Shown piece after piece: positions 15,713 through 23,672 of a DNA stretch of 33,638 nt. The position numbers and the translations under genes were made by a program. Position 1 is the stretch's first letter. The number at the start of each line of letters is the position of its first letter. Where the stretch lies: the NCBI RefSeq assembly GCF_014174495.1, contig NZ_JACJHR010000088.1:1-33638 (forward strand), in the 5' to 3' direction. The stretch is from Amycolatopsis echigonensis. GTDB lineage: Bacteria > Actinomycetota > Actinomycetes > Mycobacteriales > Pseudonocardiaceae. A model generated the notes under the pieces. It searched no databases. It had not been told where the DNA came from and was given only the letters and a program-made list of their open reading frames with translations.

Positions 15713-16912
15713 TCAACGGAGGACCGCGACGGCACGCGCCACAACCTCAGCCGGACTAGGCTGCCCCCTCATCTCCCCCAGAACCTCCTCCGCCGCCCGC
15801 CGAAACGACTCCTCCTCGAGCAACCGCGAAACCAGCTTCCGCACCGTGGCGACATCCACAGTGGACGGATCATGGCTCAGCCCCACGCCCCGCTCGACCA
15901 CCCGTTCCGCCGACATCGGATTGTCCGCGAAACTGGGCAGCACCAGCTGCGGCACCCCGTAGAACAACGGCGCGGCAGTAGTCCCCGACCCGCCGTGATG
16001 AACAATCGCCGAACACCCCGGCAGGAACACCGACAGCGGCAAATACCCCACCGACCGGACGTTTTCCGGGAGCTCGCCCAGTTCGCTCAAATCAGCGGTG
16101 CCCGCGGCCAGCACGACCTCGACGTCCATCCCGCCGAGCGCGTCCAGCACCACCTTCAGGCTGCTGACCCCGGTCATCGCCGGGACGACGGTGCCCAGCG
16201 TGACGGCGACCCGAGGCAGGTCAGGCTTCCGCAAGACCCACTCCGGCAGCACTGACCCGCCGTTGTAGGGCACGAACTGCATCGGCCACCAAGGCGCGCC
16301 GTCGCGTTCGTCGAGGTGTTCCTCGTCCGCGCGCAGGCCGCCCATGCTTGGCGCGCGCGGGTCGATCCGGGCGATGACGTTCGGCGGCGCGTCGCCGATG
16401 CCGAGCTTTTCGCGCATCAGCGCGACGAGCTCGCCGCCGAGAAAATCGTCGTGTTCGGTGCGCCAGGACGTGTCCCGGGCCGACCACGAGATCCGGTTGC
16501 CGACCTCGAGCGCGGGCGCCCCGAGCGCTGCCGCGGCGAGCGGGCCGGCCCCGTGGTCGGACGGGTAGACGACCAGGTCCGCGCCGAACGCGCGGCCCGC
16601 CTCGATCGTGCCCGCGGTCATCGCGGCGGTGAAAAGCCCGAACGGGCCCTGGTGCTGCCGCGCGAGCCGGTACTCCTCGGGTTCGTCCGGGTCGGGGGCG
16701 GCGCCGTCCTTGACGGTCGCCAGCAGGTCGGTCCAGATGTCGCGGCCGGGGAAGACGTCGGCGACCGGCAACCCGGCGCGCGCGGACACCTCGGCGATCT
16801 CGGCGGTGGTGGCGAGCAGCACCTCGTGCCCGGCGGCGCGAGCGGCCCAGACGACCGGGATCAGGGGAAGCGTGAGCCCGTATCCGGGGGCGGACGCGAA
16901 CAAGATCTTCAC
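15713..16912 (-). CDS. Macrolide-type (GT1) glycosyltransferase
   Basis: An inverting GT-B enzyme of 399 residues of the antibiotic glycosyltransferase group (EryCIII/DesVII/OleD-like), which moves sugars from NDP donors to small lipophilic acceptors. The C-terminal donor-binding signature HHGGSGTTAAPLFYGVPQLV is intact, followed by the FADNP that contacts the sugar. The N-terminus KILFASAPGYGLTLPLIPV carries the acceptor-side pattern with the expected GHxxP histidine replaced (GYGLTLP), which may affect acceptor activation. GTG at 16912 is chosen to fit the family N-terminus; the frame runs back to 17089, into the divergent gene. No polyketide or sugar-biosynthesis genes are in the window, so it may modify xenobiotics or act for a distant cluster. 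Confidence 0.85.
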   Translation of the reverse strand: MKILFASAPGYGLTLPLIPVVWAARAAGHEVLLATTAEIAEVSARAGLPVADVFPGRDIWTDLLATVKDGAAPDPDEPEEYRLARQHQGPFGLFTAAMTAGTIEAGRAFGADLVVYPSDHGAGPLAAAALGAPALEVGNRISWSARDTSWRTEHDDFLGGELVALMREKLGIGDAPPNVIARIDPRAPSMGGLRADEEHLDERDGAPWWPMQFVPYNGGSVLPEWVLRKPDLPRVAVTLGTVVPAMTGVSSLKVVLDALGGMDVEVVLAAGTADLSELGELPENVRSVGYLPLSVFLPGCSAIVHHGGSGTTAAPLFYGVPQLVLPSFADNPMSAERVVERGVGLSHDPSTVDVATVRKLVSRLLEEESFRRAAEEVLGEMRGQPSPAEVVARAVAVLR

Positions 16913-17039
16913 CCCGCCGAGACTGCCAGAACCGTGACGTTGCCCGCATCCCGATTTCGGTTTGCGCACACTGGTAACGCGCGGGGGCGCGGCGCCGACA
17001 CATCCGCAGATCATCTCTCCCCGGAAAGGTCCGGTCCTC

Positions 17040-17804
17040 ATGCGAAGATCCCGTATCGCGGCATTGCTGACCCTGGTCGGCTTCGGCATCGCGATGTCCC
17101 CCGCGGTCGCCGCCGACGCTGGTCAGACGAGCACCTGGTGCACCAAAAAGGACCAGGTGGCGATCCTCGGCACGTCGGCCGACACCGGTTACGGCACCAC
17201 GGGCTACCAGTCCGCTTCGGACACTTACGCGCCGACCACTTACGGCTGGACCACGAAAATCGCCAACGACCTCCACGCGCAGTGGAACACCACCACGAAG
17301 AACTACGCGCACAACGGCGCGATGGCCACCGACTACCTCCCCGGCGGCCGCTGGCCCGACACGACCGGCGCGCTGGCCGACCTCACCCAGCGCCAGCCCG
17401 ACCTCGTGCTCGTCGACCTCGGCGGCAACGAACTGATCTCGCAGACCGACCCGGCGGTGTTCAAGGCGAACCTCGGCAAGGTCATCGACAACATCCGCGC
17501 GGCGCGTCCCGGCGTGGACATCCTGCTGTCGATCTACGCCGAGCTGAAGTGGACGCCCAACCCGTGGGGCGGGCAGACGCAGAAGTACTTCTGGTCGCAG
17601 TACGCCTCGGCGATCTACGACACGGCGGTCGCCAAGGGGACGGCGCTCGTCGATCTGCGGCAGTACATCCCGCCCGCGGGGGCGGCGAACTTGCCGAACC
17701 CGAGCCCGTGGCTGGCGGACAACGTGCACCTGAACGACGCCGGGAACCTCGCCGAGTACGGGATGTGGTGGGGCTGGACGTCGAGCCTGGGAAGCATTTG
17801 CTGA
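17040..17804 (+). CDS. Secreted SGNH/GDSL hydrolase
   Basis: A secreted esterase- or lipase-fold protein of 254 residues. A signal peptide of about 25 residues (RRSRIAALLTLVGFGIAMS, ending AVA before ADAG) directs export. The catalytic serine is S46 in the LGTSADTG block, where the family often has GDS. The block III GGN (128-130) and the block V D227-N-V-H230 provide the oxyanion asparagine and the Asp-His pair. C34 and the C-terminal C254 are the only cysteines and could form a disulfide that pins the two ends together. ATG at 17040 has a GGAAAGG about nine bases upstream. It diverges from the glycosyltransferase; the substrate is unknown. Confidence 0.87.
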   Translation: MRRSRIAALLTLVGFGIAMSPAVAADAGQTSTWCTKKDQVAILGTSADTGYGTTGYQSASDTYAPTTYGWTTKIANDLHAQWNTTTKNYAHNGAMATDYLPGGRWPDTTGALADLTQRQPDLVLVDLGGNELISQTDPAVFKANLGKVIDNIRAARPGVDILLSIYAELKWTPNPWGGQTQKYFWSQYASAIYDTAVAKGTALVDLRQYIPPAGAANLPNPSPWLADNVHLNDAGNLAEYGMWWGWTSSLGSIC

Positions 17805-17839
17805 CCGGTCGCCGCGCGGGCTGAGGGCCATGATCCAGT

Positions 17840-17875
17840 CACCGCTGCCGGGCTTCTTCGCGCTCGGCAGCGGTG
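17840..17875 (+). terminator. Rho-independent-like hairpin after the SGNH hydrolase gene
   Basis: CACCGCTGCCG at 17840-17850 pairs exactly with CGGCAGCGGTG at 17865-17875. The stem continues past one G-U position for two more pairs, leaving an eight-base loop. It begins 36 bases after the stop. No T-run is present. Confidence 0.6.
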
Positions 17876-18069
17876 CCGGTCTGCTCGCGCACGCCGCCTT
17901 CTTCGACCGCGGTGCCGGTGAACCCGGAGTCCAGCAGGACACCGACGAAGGTGGCGTTCCCTTCCCTTCGTGGTGGCGGAACGGTCAACGGGGCCGCTCA
18001 TCGTCGCTGCTCATGGCGTTTCCGCAGGTCAATGGGTGTGGCGTAACCTCGGCGTAATCACAATCCCGG
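17876..18069. other. Gene-poor spacer before the GntR/UTRA gene
   Basis: No supported gene is seen. A 75-codon plus-strand frame (17830-18057) crosses the terminator and has no recognisable domain. Two GGCGTAA direct repeats at 18040-18046 and 18051-18057, 11 bases apart (one helical turn), lie 13-30 bases before the presumed -10 of the GntR gene and may be an activator or repressor site. Confidence 0.35.
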
Positions 18070-18082
18070 TAGCGTCGCCGAC
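18070..18082 (+). promoter_or_regulatory. Likely leaderless promoter of the GntR/UTRA gene
   Basis: TAGCGT at 18070-18075 is seven bases before the GTG at 18083. The spacing fits a leaderless transcript and no Shine-Dalgarno is visible. Confidence 0.45.
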
Positions 18083-18829
18083 GTGGTGACTACGCAGCGA
18101 AGGGCGGAACGGGCCCGGCAGGTGGCCGACGGCCTGCGACAGCGGATCGTCGCGGGCGAGGTCGGCGAACTGCTTCCGGGCGAACGCGAGCTGGGCGAGT
18201 GGTTCGGCGCGTCGCGGAACGTCGTGCGGGAAGCGCTCGGCCTGCTGCGGGACGAAGGGCTCGTCGAACGTCGGCAGGGTGTCGGGACGCTTGTCGTGCG
18301 CCCGAAATACGGGCACGGGCTCGACCAGTTGACCGGTCTGGCGGAGGCGCTCGAGGGACACGGCGAGGTCGTGAACGAGGTGCGCACGGCCGGGACGGTC
18401 GCCGCGCCGCCCTCGGTGGCGGAACGCCTCGGCCTGGCAGCGGGGGAGAAGGTCGTCCATCTGGAGCGCGTCCGACGGCTGGGCGGGGCGCCGTTGTCCC
18501 TGGACTCGACCTATCTGGTGGCGGATCTGGGGATTCCGTTGCTGGGGAAGGATTTGGCGCACCGGGACCTGTTCGCGCTGCTGGAGGAGACGAACGGCAT
18601 CCGGCTAGGGCGGGCGGAAGTGGAAGTGCACGCGGTGTCTGCCGGGCCGGATACGGCCGCGCTGCTGGACATCGCGCCGGGGACCGCGGTCTTCGCCCTG
18701 GACCGGTTGACCCGGCTGCCGGACGGACGCCCGGTCGACGCGGAATGGCTGCACATCCGCGCGGACCGGCTCACCTTGCGGGCGACACTGCACCGTGGAC
18801 CAGGCGGGCAGGCGGCAGGCGCGTGCTGA
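18083..18829 (+). CDS. GntR-family regulator with UTRA domain (HutC subfamily)
   Basis: A repressor of 248 residues. The winged helix (LLPGERELGEWFGASRNVVREALGLLRDEGLVERRQGVGT) is followed from about residue 95 by a UTRA ligand-binding domain with the conserved VVHLERVRRLGGAPLSLDSTYL strand and the DRLTRLPDGRPVDAEW ending. HutC-type members sense sugars, histidine intermediates, fatty acids or antibiotics; nothing here identifies the ligand. Tandem GTG codons at 18083 and 18086 are both possible starts. A hairpin follows its stop, so it is probably transcribed alone. It may control the TauE/SafE-like gene downstream, though the 247-base gap weakens that idea. Confidence 0.88.
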   Translation: MVTTQRRAERARQVADGLRQRIVAGEVGELLPGERELGEWFGASRNVVREALGLLRDEGLVERRQGVGTLVVRPKYGHGLDQLTGLAEALEGHGEVVNEVRTAGTVAAPPSVAERLGLAAGEKVVHLERVRRLGGAPLSLDSTYLVADLGIPLLGKDLAHRDLFALLEETNGIRLGRAEVEVHAVSAGPDTAALLDIAPGTAVFALDRLTRLPDGRPVDAEWLHIRADRLTLRATLHRGPGGQAAGAC

Positions 18830-18846
18830 AGCGTCATGAGCGGCCA

Positions 18847-18864
18847 CGCCGGTTCTCACCGGCG
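18847..18864 (+). terminator. Hairpin after the GntR/UTRA gene
   Basis: CGCCGGT (18847-18853) and ACCGGCG (18858-18864) pair perfectly around the four-base loop TCTC, 18 bases after the stop. The remaining 200 bases to the next start show no supported gene. Confidence 0.5.
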
Positions 18865-19076
18865 CAAACGCTCGCGAGGGCTCGCACGGAGAAGCGATCG
18901 GGTGCTGGTGCGGTGCTCGCGGGTGGCTTGGCCGGGGTCGCAGTTTCCGGACGGGCGGGTGCGGCCGTTCGAGGGGGTGCCCAGGTGGGAGTGATTCGAT
19001 TGGCAGGCCGCGGTTTCCGGCGGCGGGCTGTGCGCGGTTCGGTTCGTCGGGACGGCGGCTTCCGGAGGTGGCCGAG

Positions 19077-19801
19077 GTGATCGCCGCGCTCGTCGTCACC
19101 GGGCTGCTGGCCGGGATCGGCATCACAGCGGTCGGACCCGGCGGGGTGCTCGCGACGGTCGGACTGTTCGTCTTCACCTCGCTCACCCCGGCCCAGATCG
19201 CCGGGACGGCGATCGTTACGCACGTGGCCACCGGAATCCTCGGCAGCGCCGCGTTCGTCCACTCCGGACAGTTGCGGGAGCCCGGAACCCGGCGGGTAGC
19301 GGGAATTCTCGCGGCGGCCGCGATAGTCGGGACTCCGCTGGGGGTGCTGCTGAACTCCTGGGTGTCCACCCAGGCGTTCGGCATCGTGCTCGGCGGGTTC
19401 GCGCTCGTGGTGGCGGTGTTCGTCGGGCTGAAGGGACGGGAGCGGGCGGTCGGGACGCCGGTCGCGGGAGCGATCGGGGCCGGGTCGCGGTGGTGGCCGG
19501 GCTGGTCGGCGTGGGCGGGCCGATGCTGGCGGTGCCGTTGCTGGTCGTCGCGGGGATGCCGGTGCTCGGGGCGCTCGCCGCGGCGCAGGTGCAGTCGGTG
19601 GTGATCGCCAGCGTCGGCACGCTCGGCTACGTCGTGCACGGAGCGGTCGACTGGCGGCTGGCGGCGATCGTCGGGATTCCGGAGCTGGCGGGCGTGTTGA
19701 TCGGCTGGCGGATCGCGCACGCGTTGCCGACCAAGACCCTCAAGGCGGCGCTCGTCGCGGTGCTGGTCGGGATCGCGCCGTATCTCGCGTTGCACGGCTG
19801 A
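19077..19801 (+). pseudogene. TauE/SafE-family permease, split by a frameshift
   Basis: A membrane protein of the sulfite exporter TauE/SafE family, about 240 residues if whole. The first half (VIAALVVTGLLAGIGITAVGPGGVLATVG) is read in one frame to about 19475. The second half (VVAGLVGVGGPMLAVPLLVV to the stop at 19801) is read in the -1 frame from about 19485. Each half carries one copy of the family's glycine motif (GPGG; GVGGPMLAVP). The switch falls in the G/C-rich run near 19476-19484, where one missing base explains it. Both halves keep clean coding character, so the change is recent, a sequencing error or, less likely, programmed slippage. GTG at 19077, six bases after GGAGGTG, is the supported start. 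Confidence 0.75.
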
Positions 19802-19836
19802 AGCCGGGTGGCTCCGGAGGGAACCACCCGGCTTCA
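19799..19836. terminator. 13-bp bidirectional terminator between TauE-like and sialidase genes
   Basis: TGAAGCCGGGTGG at 19799-19811 pairs perfectly with CCACCCGGCTTCA at 19824-19836 around a 12-base loop. The first three bases are the TauE-like stop codon. The convergent sialidase gene stops at 19843, so the hairpin can end both transcripts. Confidence 0.75.
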
Positions 19837-19842
19837 CCGGAA

Positions 19843-21669
19843 TTACCGGTCGAAGGGGAGCTCCATCACCGTTCCCGGGACTGGTTTCCCGGCACGGACG
19901 GCGGTGAGTTCCGCGGTGGAGAGGGCGCGGCGGTAGAGACGCGCATCGTCCAGCGAACCGGACAGGTGCTGCGCGCCGTCCAGGCGTTCGCCCAGCCACA
20001 GCTGGAACGAGACGGTCTGGGTGACCGAGCCGGGGGAGTCCGGTCCGGACGCCGCAACCGCGCCGTCGACCAGGATGCGGAGCTGGCCGCCGGATCGCTC
20101 GAGCGCCACGTGGTGCCAGGTCTGATCGTCGTACGCCGACTGCGTAGTGACCGACTTGCTTCCGGCCGCGGTGGTCATCATCGCGATCAGCCGGTGCGAC
20201 GACGGTTCGGCGCGCAACCACATTTGCGGTGCGGTCGAACCCATGCCGCCGAGCCACAGGAGGGCTTGCGGGTCCTTCGAAGCACCGTATTTCACCCAGG
20301 TGGAGAACGTGAAGTCGCCGGAACCGACCAGTTGCGCCGGCGAATAGGGGACGCGCACGAAGGCATTCGTCAGCTGCAGCGCCTGGCCGAATTTGCCGGG
20401 CACGGAACTGGCGTCGCCGAGCACCCGAGCTGGCTGTCCACTCGCGACGTCCGGAGTGGACACTCCCGGCGACCGCTTCCAGCCGAGGTAGTTCTCGTCG
20501 AAGCGAGCGAACCGGATCTCGTCGCGGGCGTCCACTGCGCCGCCCTCGTACATCAGGCCGATCTTCGCGTTCTTGTCTTGCGGGCCGCTGAGCTGGACCA
20601 GGTCGGAGTACCCTGACCAGTCCGTCGTGATCCGGGTGCCCTGGTCGGCGTTCTCCCAGGTGCGGCCGTCGTCATAGGACGAACGGATGGTCATCCAGCG
20701 CCGCCGGTCGGTGTCGGCGGGGGAGGCGAACAGGATCCGCTTGCCGCCGGGACGGTCCAGGCGCAGCAGCGAGCCTTGCACCATCGGCGTCACGAGGTCG
20801 GGGATGGCGGTGAAGCGCTGGGAGAACGTCTCGCCGCCGTCCCGGCTCAACGCGTAGTCGCGGTTGCCGATGTCGGTGCCGCTTTGTTCGCGGCCTCCGG
20901 CGTAGATGGTGCCGTCCGGCAGTTCCACCACACTGACTTCCGACGGCTTTTGCGTGAAGGTGCCGCCTACGGGATGCAGGTAGTTGTCGACCGCGCCGAC
21001 GTGCCAGGAGGAACCGCCGTCGTCGCTGTAGATGAGACCAGCGTAGTTTTCGACGGAATTGGTGCCGTCACTGCGTTCGGCGTTCACTCCGAAGACGAGC
21101 CGGCCCGCGTGCCGGCCGTGCTGGAGCTGGATTCCGTGCACTGGTCCCGAGGCGTACCAGGAATCCCACGCGGGAAGCTTCGCCTGCGCGCTGATGTCGA
21201 CCGGCGTGGACCACGTCCGGCCGTCGTCGGTGCTGTACTGCGAGTGCGGGGTGCGCGGGCACGGGACGTCGCAGCCCTTGTCGTCGGTGCGGCCCTTGTT
21301 GTACGTGGTGATCAAGACGATACGGCCGGTCTTAGTGTCCACAATGGGCACCGGGTTGCCGTGGGTGTCCCCGCCGCCGCGGTTCACCACTTGCAGCGGC
21401 GACCAGGTGGTGCCGCCGTCGGTCGACCGCTTCAGCACCAGGTCGATGTCCCCGGTGTCGCCGCAGTTGTTCTTGCGGCCTTCGGCGAAGGCCAGTAGGG
21501 TCCCGTGCGTGCTGCGGACGATCGCCGGGATGCGGAAGCACGCGTAGCCGGTTTCCTGATGCGGATTGAACAGCGCTTGCTGGTCGAACCGCGGGGCGGC
21601 TTGGGCCGGCGACGGGGCGAGGAAAGCCAGCAGCACGAACGCCAGCAGCACGCGAAGGGCGGTTCTCAT
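19843..21669 (-). CDS. Secreted exo-alpha-sialidase (GH33) with LamG-like C-terminal domain
   Basis: Releases terminal sialic acid from glycans outside the cell. The 608 residues begin with a signal peptide (cleavage near PAQA-AP, about residue 25). A six-bladed propeller follows with F45-R-I-P48, whose Arg46 binds the carboxylate. There are five Asp boxes (S82TDGGTTW, S146TDDGRTW, S215DDGGSSW, S275RDGGETF, S331YDDGRTW) and the nucleophile tyrosine Y354 in the GYSDL motif. Residues about 420-590 form a concanavalin/LamG-like domain (FVRVPYSPAQLVGSGDFTFSTWV, then GSLDDARLYRRALS), probably carbohydrate-binding. ATG at 21669 overlaps the stop of the GH42 gene (ATGA), with GGAG upstream. It is the last gene of the sialoside operon, ahead of a terminator. 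Confidence 0.94.
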   Translation of the reverse strand: MRTALRVLLAFVLLAFLAPSPAQAAPRFDQQALFNPHQETGYACFRIPAIVRSTHGTLLAFAEGRKNNCGDTGDIDLVLKRSTDGGTTWSPLQVVNRGGGDTHGNPVPIVDTKTGRIVLITTYNKGRTDDKGCDVPCPRTPHSQYSTDDGRTWSTPVDISAQAKLPAWDSWYASGPVHGIQLQHGRHAGRLVFGVNAERSDGTNSVENYAGLIYSDDGGSSWHVGAVDNYLHPVGGTFTQKPSEVSVVELPDGTIYAGGREQSGTDIGNRDYALSRDGGETFSQRFTAIPDLVTPMVQGSLLRLDRPGGKRILFASPADTDRRRWMTIRSSYDDGRTWENADQGTRITTDWSGYSDLVQLSGPQDKNAKIGLMYEGGAVDARDEIRFARFDENYLGWKRSPGVSTPDVASGQPARVLGDASSVPGKFGQALQLTNAFVRVPYSPAQLVGSGDFTFSTWVKYGASKDPQALLWLGGMGSTAPQMWLRAEPSSHRLIAMMTTAAGSKSVTTQSAYDDQTWHHVALERSGGQLRILVDGAVAASGPDSPGSVTQTVSFQLWLGERLDGAQHLSGSLDDARLYRRALSTAELTAVRAGKPVPGTVMELPFDR

Positions 21670-23672
21670 CTGGTCTCCGTTCCGAACTGTCCGGAAAGGA
21701 CGGCCACGCCGTGCGCGGCCAATTCCACTTCGGACGATGGCTGAGCGGGATCGGCGAGCAAATCCGTGCCGGGCGAAGGCAGGGAAACGGTCACGGCTTC
21801 GGCGTTGTGGTTGAGCAGGAAGAGATAGTCGTCGGAACCGTGCCGCACGACCGCCTGGACACCGTCCGGCAGCCCGGGCAGCACCGGCGAAACTCCGGCG
21901 TCGGCGGTGATCCGGTCGAAGAGAGTGCGCATGACGTCCGCTTCCGGCCGGGTGCCGAGGTACCACGCGACGCCGGAGCCGAACTCGTGCCGCGTGACCG
22001 CGGGGCGACCGGCCAGCGGGCCTTCGGCGAAGGTGGCCACGACCTCCGCGCCCTCGGCCTCGATCCATTCGGACCAGATCGTCGCGCCAACGGAGACCCC
22101 GTCGAGGTCGAGAGTCGTGGAACCGCCTTCGGGGAGCGGCCAGAATTCGTCGACGCGCAAGCCGAGGATGTCGCGCAGCGGAGCGGGGTAACCGCCGGTG
22201 TAGACGCGGTCGTTCTCGTCCGCGATGCCGGAGAAGAAGGACACCGCCAGATGTCCGCCACCCTCCACATAGGAGCGGAGGTTGGCCGCGACCGCACTGT
22301 CCATCAGGTACAGATTGGGTGCCACGACGAGCCGGTAGGAGGACAGGTCGCGCGACGGGTGCACGACGTCGCAGGTGACGTTCGCGTCGAACAGCGGCGC
22401 GTAGTGCGCCAGGTGCGCGTCGAGCTGGCTGAGGTCGTCCGACGGGTGCGAGTTCAGCTCCAGCGCCCACCAGCTGTTCCAGTCGTGCAGGATCGCGACG
22501 TCGGCCTTCACCCGGCTGTCCGCCAGCTGGGGCAGCGACGCCAGTTCCTGACCCAGGTCACGCACCTCGCGGAACGTGCGGGTGTCCGGACCGCCGTGCG
22601 GCACCATGGCGGAGTGGAACTTCTCGGCCCCGCCGGGAGTTTGCCGCCATTGGAAGAACAGCACCGCGTCCGCGCCGCGCGCGACGGCCTGCCAGCTGCC
22701 CAGCCGCATCGTCCCCGGCGGCTTCGGGCTGTTGCGGGTCCGCCAGTTCACCGCGCTCGGCGCCTGCTCCAGCAGGAGCCACGGCTGCCCGTCCTTAATG
22801 GCCCGGACGAGGTCGTAGGCGAAGGCCGCTTCCAGGTGCCCGCGCGGATCGTACGGATCGGGGTAGGAGTCGAGGCTCACGACGTCCTCGTGCGGAACCC
22901 ACTTGTTCCAGTCGAGCGACTTCTGCACCAGGCCGACGAAGTTCGTGGTCACCGGGACGTCGGGCGTGATCCGGGCGAGCACTTCGCGCTCGTTGAGATA
23001 ACAGCCGAGCGACGCGTCGGAGGAGAACCGGTGGTAATCCAGCTGATGTGCCGGGTTCGGGAAGGTCGGCGCGATGCGCGGCGGCTGCACCTCGGCGAAG
23101 TCGGAATACCGCTGGGACCAGAACGTCGTGCTCCAGGCTTCGTTCAACGCCTCGACGCTGCCGTAGCGTTCGGTGAGCCAGCGCCGGAAGTCCACTGCGG
23201 ACTCCTCGCAGTAGCAGGCGCGGATGTGACAGCCGAATTCGTTGCCGATATGCCACATTTCCAGCGCCGGATGCCCGGCGTACCGAGCAGCGACCTGCTC
23301 CACCAGCCGAGCGGCGTGCTCGCGGAATACCGGACTGGACGGGCAGAACTGCTGTCGCGCACCGGCGGACAGCCGCGTGCCGTCCGCGCGCACCGGCAGG
23401 ATTTCCGGATACTGATGGGAAAGCCAGGGCGGCGGCGAGGCCGTCATGGTGGCGAGACAGGCCCGGACGCCGCCTGCGGCGAGGTTGTCCATCACCGTGT
23501 CGAACCAGCCGAACTCGAATTCCCCGGGTCGCGGTTCGACCTGCGCCCAGGAGAAAATCCCGACAGTCACCATCGAAACCGAGGCCTCGGCCATCAGTTT
23601 CAGGTCTTCCGCCCAGACGTCGGGCGACCAATGCTCGGGGTTGTAGTCCCCGCCGTAGTACAGCCGGTCCAT
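21666..23672 (-). CDS. GH42 beta-galactosidase
   Basis: A cytoplasmic beta-galactosidase of 668 residues, the usual GH42 size, without a signal peptide. The (beta/alpha)8 domain starts YYGGDYNPEHW. The acid/base glutamate is E145 in HIGNEFG and the nucleophile is E302 in LLLEQAPSAVNW. Cysteines around 152-155 (RACYCEE) fit the metal-binding cluster of some members. A Trp/Arg-rich substrate loop (FFQWRQTPGGAEKFHSAM) is followed by the trimerisation and C-terminal beta domains. ATG at 23672 shares one base with the aldolase stop (TGATG), and its own stop overlaps the sialidase start. Co-expression with a sialidase and an importer suggests it trims galactose from desialylated or imported beta-galactosides. 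Confidence 0.94.
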   Translation of the reverse strand: MDRLYYGGDYNPEHWSPDVWAEDLKLMAEASVSMVTVGIFSWAQVEPRPGEFEFGWFDTVMDNLAAGGVRACLATMTASPPPWLSHQYPEILPVRADGTRLSAGARQQFCPSSPVFREHAARLVEQVAARYAGHPALEMWHIGNEFGCHIRACYCEESAVDFRRWLTERYGSVEALNEAWSTTFWSQRYSDFAEVQPPRIAPTFPNPAHQLDYHRFSSDASLGCYLNEREVLARITPDVPVTTNFVGLVQKSLDWNKWVPHEDVVSLDSYPDPYDPRGHLEAAFAYDLVRAIKDGQPWLLLEQAPSAVNWRTRNSPKPPGTMRLGSWQAVARGADAVLFFQWRQTPGGAEKFHSAMVPHGGPDTRTFREVRDLGQELASLPQLADSRVKADVAILHDWNSWWALELNSHPSDDLSQLDAHLAHYAPLFDANVTCDVVHPSRDLSSYRLVVAPNLYLMDSAVAANLRSYVEGGGHLAVSFFSGIADENDRVYTGGYPAPLRDILGLRVDEFWPLPEGGSTTLDLDGVSVGATIWSEWIEAEGAEVVATFAEGPLAGRPAVTRHEFGSGVAWYLGTRPEADVMRTLFDRITADAGVSPVLPGLPDGVQAVVRHGSDDYLFLLNHNAEAVTVSLPSPGTDLLADPAQPSSEVELAAHGVAVLSGQFGTETR

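Noticed and set aside
17830..18057. A 75-codon plus-strand frame after the SGNH hydrolase gene
   Set aside because: It runs through the terminator hairpin, has no recognisable domain and no good ribosome-binding site.
18199..19080. A 293-codon plus-strand frame over the GntR/UTRA gene and the following spacer
   Set aside because: Arg/Gly/Ala-rich shadow composition and out of frame with the clear regulator.
21670..22470. Upstream extension of the sialidase frame
   Set aside because: It lies inside the GH42 gene; the signal peptide and ATGA overlap fix the start at 21669.
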